Origin: Kineosporia rhizophila
Lineage (GTDB): Bacteria > Actinomycetota > Actinomycetes > Actinomycetales > Kineosporiaceae
Length of the DNA stretch: 64,000 nt
Reading direction: 5' to 3'
NCBI RefSeq assembly: GCF_021277265.1
Contig: NZ_JAJSOH010000005.1
Coordinates: 186,001 to 250,000, forward strand
How positions within the stretch are numbered: position 1 is the stretch's first letter; each line of letters opens with the position of its first letter. Positions 8,584-16,467 of this stretch are shown piece after piece. The notes under the pieces were generated by a model. It made no database searches and was not told the DNA's origin. It saw nothing but the letters and a program-made list of their open reading frames with translations. Made by a program: the position numbers and the translations under genes.

Positions 8584-9618
8584 ATGCCTCACGACACGGA
8601 TCGCTCTGGACGAACGGGTGTTCACGGCGTAGGCCTCATCGTCACGCATGGCCTCGGGTGGAAATTCCGCGAGCAATACGAGTCGGACTTCGGGGTCGAT
8701 GCGATCATCGAGGAGACCGTCGATGGAGAACCTACCGGTCGCCTGATAGCGCTGCAGATCAAGGCCGGCGAGTCCAGAGCACGACAGTTGAGGGATGGAT
8801 CGAGGTGGCGCTACAGGGGCGGCAAGGCGGAGCGCGCTCGATGGCTGGCCTACTCCATACCGGTGATCGTGGTTCTTTACGACGCCACCCGGCACATCGC
8901 CCACTGGCAGCACGTCAGTAACTCTACGGCCCACCTGACAACCAAGGGCTTCTATCTCGACGTGCCGAACGACCAAGCACTCACCGTCGATGCGCTGCCG
9001 GCGCTCGTCGACATCCAGCGCCGCTGGATGCCGAACAGGCAAACCAGCTGGGATCGTGCCCTGGAGTCGATTGCACGCTGTGCCAGCGCGGGTGTCCCGG
9101 TACCAGCAACATCCCAGCTCTGGCGACTCTTTCAGGAGGCTCACCCAGAAGCCCGCACCAGCAGGATGGTGCATGCCTTGAACTTGCCGCTAGCCGGGGA
9201 CGTTCCAGCACGCTCAGCCCTACCTCCAGGACGAATCGGCTCCTACACCTTCGATGCCCTCGAAGGTTTCTGGTCGGTCCCGCCTGAAACCGAAGTCTAT
9301 GTTTGTGAGAATCCGGAGGTTCTTGATGTCGCTGCCCAGCAGCTTGGAGCAGGTGCTCCCGCATTGATCTCGCTGGACGGCTCGAACTCTCTTACGGCTG
9401 ACTACCTCATGATCGCCTTGGTATGTGCTGGCGCGCGCCTACTCGTTCACACCGACCACGACCTTTTCGGCATGAGGATCCAACGATCGCTCACCTACCG
9501 CAGCGTGGACTTCGAGCGCTGGTGCCCCCATCCAGACGGAGCGTTGACGATAGGTGAGGAGCAGTGTCTACCCTTCATGCTGAGTGCCTGGAGAGAACCC
9601 GCAGTCACGCGCATTTGA
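8584..9618 (+). CDS. DUF4365-DUF2399 (JetD-like Toprim) fusion protein
   Basis: 344 residues with two recognisable parts. Residues 20-130 resemble DUF4365, a predicted PD-(D/E)xK nuclease: FGVDAIIEE (Asp39), then LIALQIKAG (Gln58, Lys60). Residues 235-330 resemble DUF2399 of the TIGR02679 type: VYVCENPEVLDVAAQQLG, then ISLDGSNSLTADYL and HTDHDLFGMRIQRSL, where family members have a GDFDWPGLRI Toprim segment. DUF2399 is the Toprim subunit (JetD) of Wadjet anti-plasmid systems. Here the condensin-like partners are absent and the Toprim is fused to a nuclease-like domain. It follows the DUF4917 gene by 78 bp and may be co-transcribed. Function as a DNA-targeting defence effector is inferred. Confidence 0.7.
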   Translation: MPHDTDRSGRTGVHGVGLIVTHGLGWKFREQYESDFGVDAIIEETVDGEPTGRLIALQIKAGESRARQLRDGSRWRYRGGKAERARWLAYSIPVIVVLYDATRHIAHWQHVSNSTAHLTTKGFYLDVPNDQALTVDALPALVDIQRRWMPNRQTSWDRALESIARCASAGVPVPATSQLWRLFQEAHPEARTSRMVHALNLPLAGDVPARSALPPGRIGSYTFDALEGFWSVPPETEVYVCENPEVLDVAAQQLGAGAPALISLDGSNSLTADYLMIALVCAGARLLVHTDHDLFGMRIQRSLTYRSVDFERWCPHPDGALTIGEEQCLPFMLSAWREPAVTRI

Positions 9619-9765
9619 TGCGGGGAACCACCCATACGTTGAAAAGCGGCTTCTGGGGCGGGATAATACGGATTGCCGACCAGTCCACTCACGATCGAAC
9701 TCGGCCTGACGGTACGCCTCGCTGTTCCGCCCGCTCCTTCGATGCAGCTTCGCCTGGGTCGCTAA

Positions 9766-10392
9766 TCATCCCCGTTCATCGGGATCAGGTTCATACGATC
9801 GCGCCAACTCGGGTGGATGCGCAGCGAACTCGGTGAGCGCAGCAGCTTCGGCTGGGCTCAGCGCGGCGACCACGTCGGCTTCATCTAACAGGCCGCTAAC
9901 CGTTAGCCGTTCAACGAGGGCTTGCTGCTTGGCAGCGTCGGACAACGCACTGAGTTCCTTGGCATTCTGAATCCGTAGGGCGATCAGCTCCTGCTCCGCC
10001 TTAGCGTTCTCAATCCGCACGCGCCGCAAATCCTCTTGTCGCAATTCGCGATCGACGCGCGACATCGCGATGCGGTCGTCGACCGTCTCCTCCGCCAGCT
10101 TGGCCTCTGCGCGCATCATTTTGCGACGCGAGCCAAGCGTTGCTGTCGTCTCGATAACACCTGCGGTCTTGCTGAGTGCCTCCGCTCCGGTGCCGATAGC
10201 CGCCAGCTCCTCGCCGAACGGGTTCCTGTACGTCAGCTCGCGGACCGCAATCGGTGTGGGGGCTTGTCGTGCAACCGCATCGCCAACAAGGGCAGCATGC
10301 AGCTCGGGGTCCAGGGCATCAAGCCCGCTCTCCATCGCCGACCACCAAGGCGTCAGCGAAGCCTCTGCGATTCGGCCGAAGTTGTTGCCCAC
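9766..10392 (-). CDS. Hypothetical coiled-coil protein
   Basis: 208 residues, soluble, unrecognised. Residues 90-165 form a long charged helix rich in Glu, Arg and Lys (AEAKLAEETVDDRIAMSRVD and AKAEQELIALRIQNAKELSA), very probably a coiled coil. The N-terminus contains SLTPWWSAMESGLDALD. It lies nine bases behind the gene at 10402 on the same strand, so the two form an operon. No enzyme motif is visible. The 147 bases between it and the DUF4365 fusion gene contain nothing that I can assign. Confidence 0.6.
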   Translation of the reverse strand: MGNNFGRIAEASLTPWWSAMESGLDALDPELHAALVGDAVARQAPTPIAVRELTYRNPFGEELAAIGTGAEALSKTAGVIETTATLGSRRKMMRAEAKLAEETVDDRIAMSRVDRELRQEDLRRVRIENAKAEQELIALRIQNAKELSALSDAAKQQALVERLTVSGLLDEADVVAALSPAEAAALTEFAAHPPELARSYEPDPDERG

Positions 10393-10401
10393 CAGTCCAA
10401 G

Positions 10402-10731
10402 TCATTTCGCGTCGAACCGTCGTGAGCCGGGGCGCCAGTAATACTCCGGAGGCAAATCGCCGAACTCCTCGCGTAGGCGAGTTCTGAAGCGAAGGAAGTC
10501 GGTAGCCCGGTGGGAAAGGCTCAGCTCCGAGCCGCCTGGCAGGCGTTCGCTGGCAGCGCTGAGTTCTGAGTCAGTCGGAAACCGCATGCGTTCCTTGGCA
10601 GTCCGCCTCAGCGAGATGAGCGTCGCTGTCGTTCCGACCTCGGCAGCGACACGGACCGCTTTGACCATCGTCTCAAGGGCGGCCGGTGATGCCGACGGGC
10701 CGAGATCAAGGTTGATGCGCAGAACGTCCAC
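10402..10731 (-). CDS. Hypothetical protein, first gene of a two-gene operon
   Basis: 109 residues, unrecognised. Begins MDVLRINLDLGPSASPAALE and ends with PPEYYWRPGSRRFDAK. The first half could form an alpha/beta unit. It is followed nine bases later by the coiled-coil protein gene, so the two products probably work together. The roughly 300 bases upstream, before the divergent NUDIX gene, contain no recognisable gene and must hold both promoters. Confidence 0.55.
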   Translation of the reverse strand: MDVLRINLDLGPSASPAALETMVKAVRVAAEVGTTATLISLRRTAKERMRFPTDSELSAASERLPGGSELSLSHRATDFLRFRTRLREEFGDLPPEYYWRPGSRRFDAK

Positions 10732-11030
10732 GCACTCACCGTAGCGGGAAATCTCCCACGGTAACGTCGGTGCGCACCGGTGTCCGAAGTCGCGTCCGTT
10801 CCGTTAAGGACTACATTCCGCCACGTTTGAGAGGCATGCTTAAAATCGAGCTCAGTTCACGAATGAAGTCGACATATAGCCGATCTGGCTGCTGAAGCTG
10901 GGCCCGAGAAAACGCCTGGGACGGTTATGCATATTCCTGGCACCAGATACGCAGCGGCTGCCGGGCCTAACCCGCTACCCTGAGCTGCGCTTCGTTAGTG
11001 TTCCACTACCGACCGCCAGGGGGCAGCATC

Positions 11031-11582
11031 GTGTCGATCAAGGACACCGACATCGTGGGAGCACTGGAGGCCTACCTTGATGTCTATCCCGAGGAAGAGA
11101 GTTCCCTGCGGGAACCGCTGGAGTTGGTCCGCGGAGGTGGGGGATTCGCTGATCGGTACAACTACCGGATGCATGTCACGGTGGGTGGTCTCTTGGTCCG
11201 GGATGCAAGTCAGGTTCTGGTGATCGAGCACCTCTCGTACGGGATCACGTTGCAGCCGGGCGGGCATACTGAGCCGTACGACACCTCTCTGATAGCCGCG
11301 GCGGTCAGAGAGGTCACCGAGGAGACCGGCGTTGACCCGGCCAGCATTCGGGTCTCGTCGCTGGTGCCTGCTTACGTCGAGTACGGCCGAGTCCCAGCCC
11401 GCCCACATAAGGGCGAACCGGAGCACTACCACTTGGATTTCGGGTTTGCGATGACCACAGAGAACGGTGACATCGGCACACTTCAGGCCTCGGAGATCAC
11501 CGGAGCCACGTGGCTGGGCTTGGCCGAGGCCGAAGCCAGGATTGGTTCCCGCATGGCCCGAGCCGTGCGCGAACCAGCCTGA
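11031..11582 (+). CDS. NUDIX hydrolase
   Basis: 183 residues. The NUDIX box is clear: QPGGHTEPYDTSLIAAAV followed by REVTEETGV, which supplies the metal-binding REUxEExGU core. The Glu normally found eight residues before the RE is replaced by Thr, as in some nucleotide-sugar or unknown-substrate members. NUDIX enzymes hydrolyse nucleoside diphosphates linked to another group. It sits next to the putative deazapurine nucleotide gene set on the opposite strand, so a related substrate is possible but not shown. I chose the GTG start at 11031, preceded by AGGGGG. An upstream start 11 codons earlier has no ribosome site. Confidence 0.85.
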   Translation: MSIKDTDIVGALEAYLDVYPEEESSLREPLELVRGGGGFADRYNYRMHVTVGGLLVRDASQVLVIEHLSYGITLQPGGHTEPYDTSLIAAAVREVTEETGVDPASIRVSSLVPAYVEYGRVPARPHKGEPEHYHLDFGFAMTTENGDIGTLQASEITGATWLGLAEAEARIGSRMARAVREPA

Positions 11583-11612
11583 TCAATTAGGGACGCAAAA
11601 GCGCTCGGGGTG

Positions 11613-11650
11613 ACCACGCCCTGACCTGGGTACCGAGGTCAGGGCGTGGT
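11613..11650. terminator. Bidirectional terminator between convergent genes
   Basis: Perfect 15-bp stem (accacgccctgacct and complement) with an eight-base loop, placed between the NUDIX gene and the leftward gene set. It overlaps the last codons of the leftward gene. Confidence 0.8.
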
Positions 11651-13003
11651 GCTCACGCGGTGGAGGAACTCGTGCTGCAGGCTTTTGCGGTGCTCAAGCA
11701 GGTCAGATCCCATGATCGGACCAATGCGTCGGTTGATGATTGAGGCAACGGACGTGCCCAGCGCGGGGGTGTGCCCGATGTAGCTGAAAACCTTGGGCTG
11801 CAAGACCAGCAGCACACGCGCCTGATCGTGAAATTCCAGGCCGGTCGGGTCTGGAGACATGAAAGTGATGTTGTAGCTGGGCCCGGCCAGGGTGAGGAAC
11901 CTTGCTGCCAGGTGCCGATTGCTGCGCAGGGTCTGCATCTGGCGTGGGCTCACGTCGCGCAGCAGGGCATGTGCCCGCAGCAATGAGGATCCTGTCTCTG
12001 GAGACAGCCATTCGATTCGGTCCAAGCGCTGTTCTGCGTCGGCCGGCAGGCGCAGTCGCGGCCGTTCCCAGATCCCGTACGTTCCGCGTGCATTAGTGCC
12101 CGGTACGGCCGGGTGGTCAGTAAGGGCCGAAGAGATCTGATGGTAGGCATGAAGCGTCGTCGTGTGCAGCATGCGCAGAAGGTCTCGGCACTGCGGAGTT
12201 CCCAGGTAGTCCCAGCCAGGCAATGGAATCTTTAGCCCCACTGGATAACGGTTTTCGATGTCCAGTAGCGGGTCGCCCGGTAGAATGGGGCCGGCTTTCA
12301 GGGCAGGGAGTTGATGCTCCAGCGCCTCGCGTAAGACCTGCTGCGCCAGGTACGAGAACGGGTCCACGAGCGCATGGCGCACACTCACGTCCGTGATGTC
12401 GCGCAGCGGCGTCGTGGTGACAGCGGCCTGGGTCTGGCGCGGATAGAGATTGAGGTGCCAGTGCAGGGTCTTGTCCCACCACTGGCCGCCGTCACGGTCG
12501 CGTGTGGGATCGCAGTTCCAGCCGATGGTTAGCCGGCCGCCGTCGAGGTCGAAGCGGCGCACGGTCTGCTCGTCGCTGGCCATCGCGGTGTAGGCCAGCG
12601 CCGCGTTCAGCAGCCGAGCCAGCACCGGGTCGGGAATGTGCTCAACGTGGGTGCGGCGGTGGCTGTCGCTGGCGACCAGCAGCATGATGTCGTTCAGGCT
12701 GTGCGGCCAAGCCTTGTCGATGACGGCGACTCGTTCCTCCTCGCCGGTCACGGAAAGTTCGGCGAGGATGTTCGTACCGTAGTAATCGCGGTAGAGCAGG
12801 GGATCGAGGTTGGCGTACTCGCGCGGTGTGTGCAGGTTGCGTGGAGCAGACACCGACAGCGCTACAGGCAGATCAAGGGCTCCAGCCGGATAGAGCTGGT
12901 CCAGGCGGTCATGGCTCTTCGGTAGGTCTGCGACCTCGTGCACGGCAGGGACCATCGGTACGGAAGCTGGGACGATGCGGGCACGATGGGGCTGGTTCGT
13001 CAC
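11639..13003 (-). CDS. HIT/GalT-like protein of unknown function
   Basis: 454 residues. The only recognisable motif is TLHWHLNLYPR near residue 180, which resembles the His-x-His-x-His-x-x active site of the histidine-triad and nucleotidyltransferase (GalT/phosphorylase) families, with Asn in place of the third His. It is preceded by IGWNCDPTRDRDGGQWWDK. Such proteins hydrolyse or transfer nucleotidyl groups. The rest is unrecognised. The start is a GTG with TGGAGA upstream. It is the last gene of the leftward set and could act on a nucleotide made by it. The catalytic assignment is tentative because one triad residue is missing. Confidence 0.6.
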   Translation of the reverse strand: MTNQPHRARIVPASVPMVPAVHEVADLPKSHDRLDQLYPAGALDLPVALSVSAPRNLHTPREYANLDPLLYRDYYGTNILAELSVTGEEERVAVIDKAWPHSLNDIMLLVASDSHRRTHVEHIPDPVLARLLNAALAYTAMASDEQTVRRFDLDGGRLTIGWNCDPTRDRDGGQWWDKTLHWHLNLYPRQTQAAVTTTPLRDITDVSVRHALVDPFSYLAQQVLREALEHQLPALKAGPILPGDPLLDIENRYPVGLKIPLPGWDYLGTPQCRDLLRMLHTTTLHAYHQISSALTDHPAVPGTNARGTYGIWERPRLRLPADAEQRLDRIEWLSPETGSSLLRAHALLRDVSPRQMQTLRSNRHLAARFLTLAGPSYNITFMSPDPTGLEFHDQARVLLVLQPKVFSYIGHTPALGTSVASIINRRIGPIMGSDLLEHRKSLQHEFLHRVSTTP

Positions 13004-13182
13004 TCAGGTCTCCAGGGATGCGAATCAAGGATGCGGCAGACTTTGACCGATCGGTGGGCAAAGAGTTCGGGTCATCGCTTGGGGTCCAAAGCGGCTGCTG
13101 CTAAGTTTTCGCGTCTCATTTTCAACGCACAGGCAATGTGTTTCGGCGTTGACGCCAACATTGGGAGTCCGCGGCTCAGGGT

Positions 13183-13827
13183 TCAGGTGAAGTCAGGCTT
13201 GACGGTTCGGGTGGTCTTTAGCTCGAAAAATCCCTCTGTTGAGGCGATCAGGACCAGGCCGTCCCAAAGGCGGCCAGCCGCTTCAGCTCGCGGGGCCGGC
13301 GTGATGACCGGTCCGAACAGGGCTCGGCCAGCGATGCGCAGGACGGGCGTTCCGACATCGAGGCCAACTTCGTCGAAAGCCTCGTGATGTGAGCCGATGA
13401 TGGCCGGGTCGAACTCACTGGTGTCAGCAGCGGCGAGCAGCGTCTTCGGCAAGCCCACTTCTTCGAGGGCTTCCGGGATCACCGTGGGATCGTCACGGCG
13501 ACGCTGGACGTGCAGTCGCTGCCCGATGGCCGTGTAGAGCGGGCCGAGGACTTGGGGCCCGTGCTTCTGGCTGGCAGCGGCGCACACACGCACTGGGCCC
13601 CAGGCATTTTCCATGAACGCGCGATACTGCGGGCTCAGGCCCTTTCCTTCGCGCTGGATCAGATTCAAGTAGGCCAGCGACATTAGCCGCCATTCGGCGT
13701 GCACGGGACGGACCTGCTCGACTTCCAGCAGCCATCGTGAGGTGATCCAGGCCCAGGGGCACAGTGGATCGAACCAGAACGGTACCTCGACAACAGTTTC
13801 ATGCATTGCGTTGCTGCTCACGCTCAT
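13183..13827 (-). CDS. DsbA-family mycothiol-dependent nitroreductase (Rv2466c-like)
   Basis: 214 residues, thioredoxin fold with a helical insertion. The active site is FWFDPLCPWAWITSRWL (CPWA motif near residue 23), and TPVLRIAGRALFGPV supplies the cis-Pro loop. This pattern is that of Rv2466c-type proteins of actinobacteria, which use mycothiol to reduce nitro compounds and other disulfides. Start at an ATG preceded by GAGGAAGG. It follows the exonuclease gene at 27 bp on the same strand. Its role near a nucleoside-type pathway is unclear. It could be a passenger redox gene. Confidence 0.85.
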   Translation of the reverse strand: MSVSSNAMHETVVEVPFWFDPLCPWAWITSRWLLEVEQVRPVHAEWRLMSLAYLNLIQREGKGLSPQYRAFMENAWGPVRVCAAASQKHGPQVLGPLYTAIGQRLHVQRRRDDPTVIPEALEEVGLPKTLLAAADTSEFDPAIIGSHHEAFDEVGLDVGTPVLRIAGRALFGPVITPAPRAEAAGRLWDGLVLIASTEGFFELKTTRTVKPDFT

Positions 13828-13854
13828 GCCTTCCTCTGCATCGTGCTCGGGCGG

Positions 13855-14538
13855 CTATGCGTCCTCGGTTTCGAGGTTGGCACCGAACAGTTCGTCCTGA
13901 ACGGGAATATTGCACCTGGCCGTGCGTCCGGCTCTCTTCATCAGGCTTGCGAGGTCGCCGGGGCGAGTGTTCTCGTCGGCCAGGGCGATGAGGTGGCGGA
14001 ACACCTGCGCGGTGACGTCGACATCCGCCGTGGCTCGGTGACGGTCGAGGGGGTGCATGATGCCGAAGTGGGCCAGCAGGGTGTCGAGCTTGTAGTTCGG
14101 CAGTCCGGGGATAAGCAGCTTGGCCAGCGGGATGGTGTCGAGCAGGTCGACGCGGGCCAACCGGGGGCAGTGCTCGCGCTGGTTGTAGATGATGTTGGCC
14201 TCGGTGGCGGCATGCTGGGCCACCAGGAGGTATGGGGTGCCGGGGGTGAATCGCTGGTCCAGTGTGGCGAACGCCTGAGCCGGGTGCGGGGCGTCGCGTA
14301 GCAGGTGTGGGGTGAGTCCGTTCTGGGCGGTGACGTCCGGGGTTACCGGTGCGAAGTCCGGGGGCCTGATGAGCGAGGTGCTGCGCCCGGCTTCCGTCCA
14401 GGCCCCGCCGCGGTGGCGCAGGGCCAGAGCGGCGACCTCGATGGGCTGGGCCGGGTACCCCGTGGGCGTGGTCGCCTCGAAGTCGATGACCACGAACGTT
14501 GTTGCCAGAAAGGCGGGATCTTCGGTCAGGCGCCCCAT
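13855..14538 (-). CDS. DEDDh-type 3'-5' exonuclease
   Basis: 227 residues from an ATG preceded by a GGGGGA. Exo I is VVIDFEATTPTG (Asp-x-Glu), Exo II is near LVAQHAATEANII (VAQHA instead of the usual VGHN), and Exo III is HRATADVDVTAQVF (His and Asp four residues apart plus). The fold matches the DnaQ/RNase T superfamily, which removes nucleotides from 3' ends. It follows the PurC-like gene by about 127 bp on the same strand. A stand-alone exonuclease in a nucleotide-modifying gene set could process a nucleic-acid or dinucleotide intermediate, but no direct evidence exists. Confidence 0.82.
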   Translation of the reverse strand: MGRLTEDPAFLATTFVVIDFEATTPTGYPAQPIEVAALALRHRGGAWTEAGRSTSLIRPPDFAPVTPDVTAQNGLTPHLLRDAPHPAQAFATLDQRFTPGTPYLLVAQHAATEANIIYNQREHCPRLARVDLLDTIPLAKLLIPGLPNYKLDTLLAHFGIMHPLDRHRATADVDVTAQVFRHLIALADENTRPGDLASLMKRAGRTARCNIPVQDELFGANLETEDA

Positions 14539-14665
14539 GCGTCCCCCGTTCTCGCGGCGTCTGTTTGACGTGCAGGTGCCGTGCAGGTGGTGCCGGGGCG
14601 CGGCCGCTGCCTCGTCATGAGCATGGCGCACTCTGCTCCCCTGTGCGGGGGTCTGGGCGGTGGCG

Positions 14666-15640
14666 TCATCGGCTGATGGTGTCGGCGACGGCCTGGGTGG
14701 CGGTGGCCAGGTCGGGGACGGCCCAGCGGTGTTCGCCGGTCCAGGTCTGGCTCAGGGACCGGTAGAGGTCGGACATGATCGGGATGAACTCCGGGGGCAA
14801 CGATGGAGGTGGTGGCCACTGCTCCCTCGGTACGCCCTGGGCGATGAGCTGGCTGACCGGGACTTCGTGGCCGCTGGTGACGTACCAGTTGCGCAGAACC
14901 TGTTTTCCGCAGTGCACGCCGTTGAACGTCAGGCGGGCCTCGTCGGGGGTGCCGGGGCTGTCGGCGAGTAAGAGGCGCTGGTCGCTGGTCAGGATGAATT
15001 CGGCCTTGCTGTCGCAGTAGCGCAGGCCGAGGGAGCGGGCGTGCGCGCCGAGCACCTCGGTGGCGCTGAGGGCGGTGTGGCGCATCTGCTGGAACTGGTC
15101 GTCGTTGAGACCGGATATCCGCTGTGCCTCGCGCTCGGGCACGAATCGGTTGACGTCCTCGAGCATCGTCGCGTACTCGATGATCGGCGAATCAAGGGTC
15201 TCGCCGACCGCGGGTACCTCGGGCAGGCCGAGGTCGGCCGGTGTGAGTCGTCCGGTGGACAGGCGCTGGTGGACCGAGCTGCCCTGCGGGAGTTCGGTAC
15301 GGATGATGACCTGCACGGGAACGAGGTAGCCGCCGTCGAGCCGGGTGGGCGCATCGGCGTTCGGGTCGGGGTTGGGTAGGTGGGCCAGGTCGAACTCGAT
15401 CTGGTTGGGGGCGATGAACCGGCGGAAGTGGGTCGCGATGCCGGCCTTCTCCAGCAGTTGGAGGTTGAAGGCCGCCATGCGGCAGGTCGCCTCGCCCTTT
15501 CCTGGGATGGAGTCCGGCATGCGTCCGTAGTGGAAAACCGTGTAGTGGTCGGTGTACTCGAAGACGCCGACGCCCTCGTGTTCGCTGGAGGGAGGCGTCA
15601 GGGTGGTCAGGTTCTTCGTCGAGTGCAGGACGGGCATCAT
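14666..15640 (-). CDS. SAICAR-synthetase-like (PurC-like) ATP-dependent amide ligase
   Basis: 324 residues. The PurC pattern is present throughout: RMPDSIPGKGEATCRMAAFN near the start, LVPVQVIIRTELPQG (family L[IV]PxE[CV][IV]xR, here Gln instead of Glu), RYCDSKAEFIL (family DxKxEFG) and LLADSPGTPDEARL (family DExxTPDSSR). PurC joins aspartate to the carboxylate of CAIR using ATP. This copy sits in a deazapurine gene set, so I infer that its substrate is a carboxylated deazapurine nucleotide or nucleoside, with an unknown amine. The divergent signature residues argue against the housekeeping enzyme. The start overlaps the stop of the HAD gene (ATGA) and has GGGGAG upstream. Confidence 0.85.
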   Translation of the reverse strand: MMPVLHSTKNLTTLTPPSSEHEGVGVFEYTDHYTVFHYGRMPDSIPGKGEATCRMAAFNLQLLEKAGIATHFRRFIAPNQIEFDLAHLPNPDPNADAPTRLDGGYLVPVQVIIRTELPQGSSVHQRLSTGRLTPADLGLPEVPAVGETLDSPIIEYATMLEDVNRFVPEREAQRISGLNDDQFQQMRHTALSATEVLGAHARSLGLRYCDSKAEFILTSDQRLLLADSPGTPDEARLTFNGVHCGKQVLRNWYVTSGHEVPVSQLIAQGVPREQWPPPPSLPPEFIPIMSDLYRSLSQTWTGEHRWAVPDLATATQAVADTISR

Positions 15641-16467
15641 GCTCCCCTGTCTGCCGGTGCGGGACGGCACGGTGTTGGACGGGTGTTCGGCCCGGGGCGG
15701 GTACCGGGCGGGCGGCGGCGCTGAGGCGCCCGGCCGGGCGGTGGCTGAGGTCTGCCGTCACCGGAGGCGGCCGTTGACGGCGTTGTGACCGGGTGACCGT
15801 TGAGGACGGTGATGGTGGGCAGACCGGCGGTGCGAGCTGAGGCGAGGCCGTCCGGGGCGTCGTCGACGGCCAGGCAGTGCTGTGGTGGGATGCCGAGACG
15901 TCGGGCTGCTTCCCGGTACAGGTCGGGGGCCGGTTTCCCGTTCTGGACGTCTTCGCGGGAGAGGACAGCTGCGAATTCGTTCACCAGGTCCAGAGCGCTG
16001 AGTCCGGGGTGGACGAGCAGGCGGCTGGCTCCTGAGGCCACCGCGCAGGGCAGCCCCTCCCGGCGGGCGGCGCGAAGGAGCGCCAGGACGCAGGGGAAGG
16101 GGGCGATCTGGTGCACGGACGTCAGGAGATGGGCGCGGCTGCGCGCGATGACCCCGCTGACCTGGATGTCCGACAACGGGCGGTGGCCGGGCAGCTGGGT
16201 CAGCAGGTCGTGGATGGAGAGGCCGACGTGCTCGCGGTACCAGCCGCTGTCGAGGTCGCGGTTGTAGGGCTGAAGCGCTGTTCGCAGCGCCTGCTCGTGG
16301 GCGGGCGTGGTGTCCGCGAGCGTTCCGTCGAAGTCGAACACCACCGCCTCGAAGCGGGTGAGGAATCCGTCCCCACCTTCCGAGCGCACGTCGCCGGCCG
16401 GCCCGGTCGGGGGTGCTGAACAGATCAGGCAGGCCGGTGCGGGGTCGGTTTCGTTTGGCTCGCTCAT
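15637..16467 (-). CDS. HAD-superfamily phosphatase
   Basis: 276 residues. HAD motifs: VVFDFDGTLADTTP (motif I, two Asp), a SGAS motif II, GKPAPDLYREAARRLG (motif III Lys) and CLAVDDAPDGLASARTAGL (motif IV). The cap is inserted after motif I, as in phosphoglycolate-phosphatase-like members. An unusual N-terminal extension carries a CxxC (PACLICSAPP). HAD phosphatases dephosphorylate nucleotides in the toyocamycin/tubercidin-type pathways, which would suit removal of the 5'-phosphate here. It overlaps both neighbours by four bases. The C-terminal 40 residues are Pro/Arg-rich and probably disordered. Confidence 0.85.
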   Translation of the reverse strand: MSEPNETDPAPACLICSAPPTGPAGDVRSEGGDGFLTRFEAVVFDFDGTLADTTPAHEQALRTALQPYNRDLDSGWYREHVGLSIHDLLTQLPGHRPLSDIQVSGVIARSRAHLLTSVHQIAPFPCVLALLRAARREGLPCAVASGASRLLVHPGLSALDLVNEFAAVLSREDVQNGKPAPDLYREAARRLGIPPQHCLAVDDAPDGLASARTAGLPTITVLNGHPVTTPSTAASGDGRPQPPPGRAPQRRRPPGTRPGPNTRPTPCRPAPADRGA

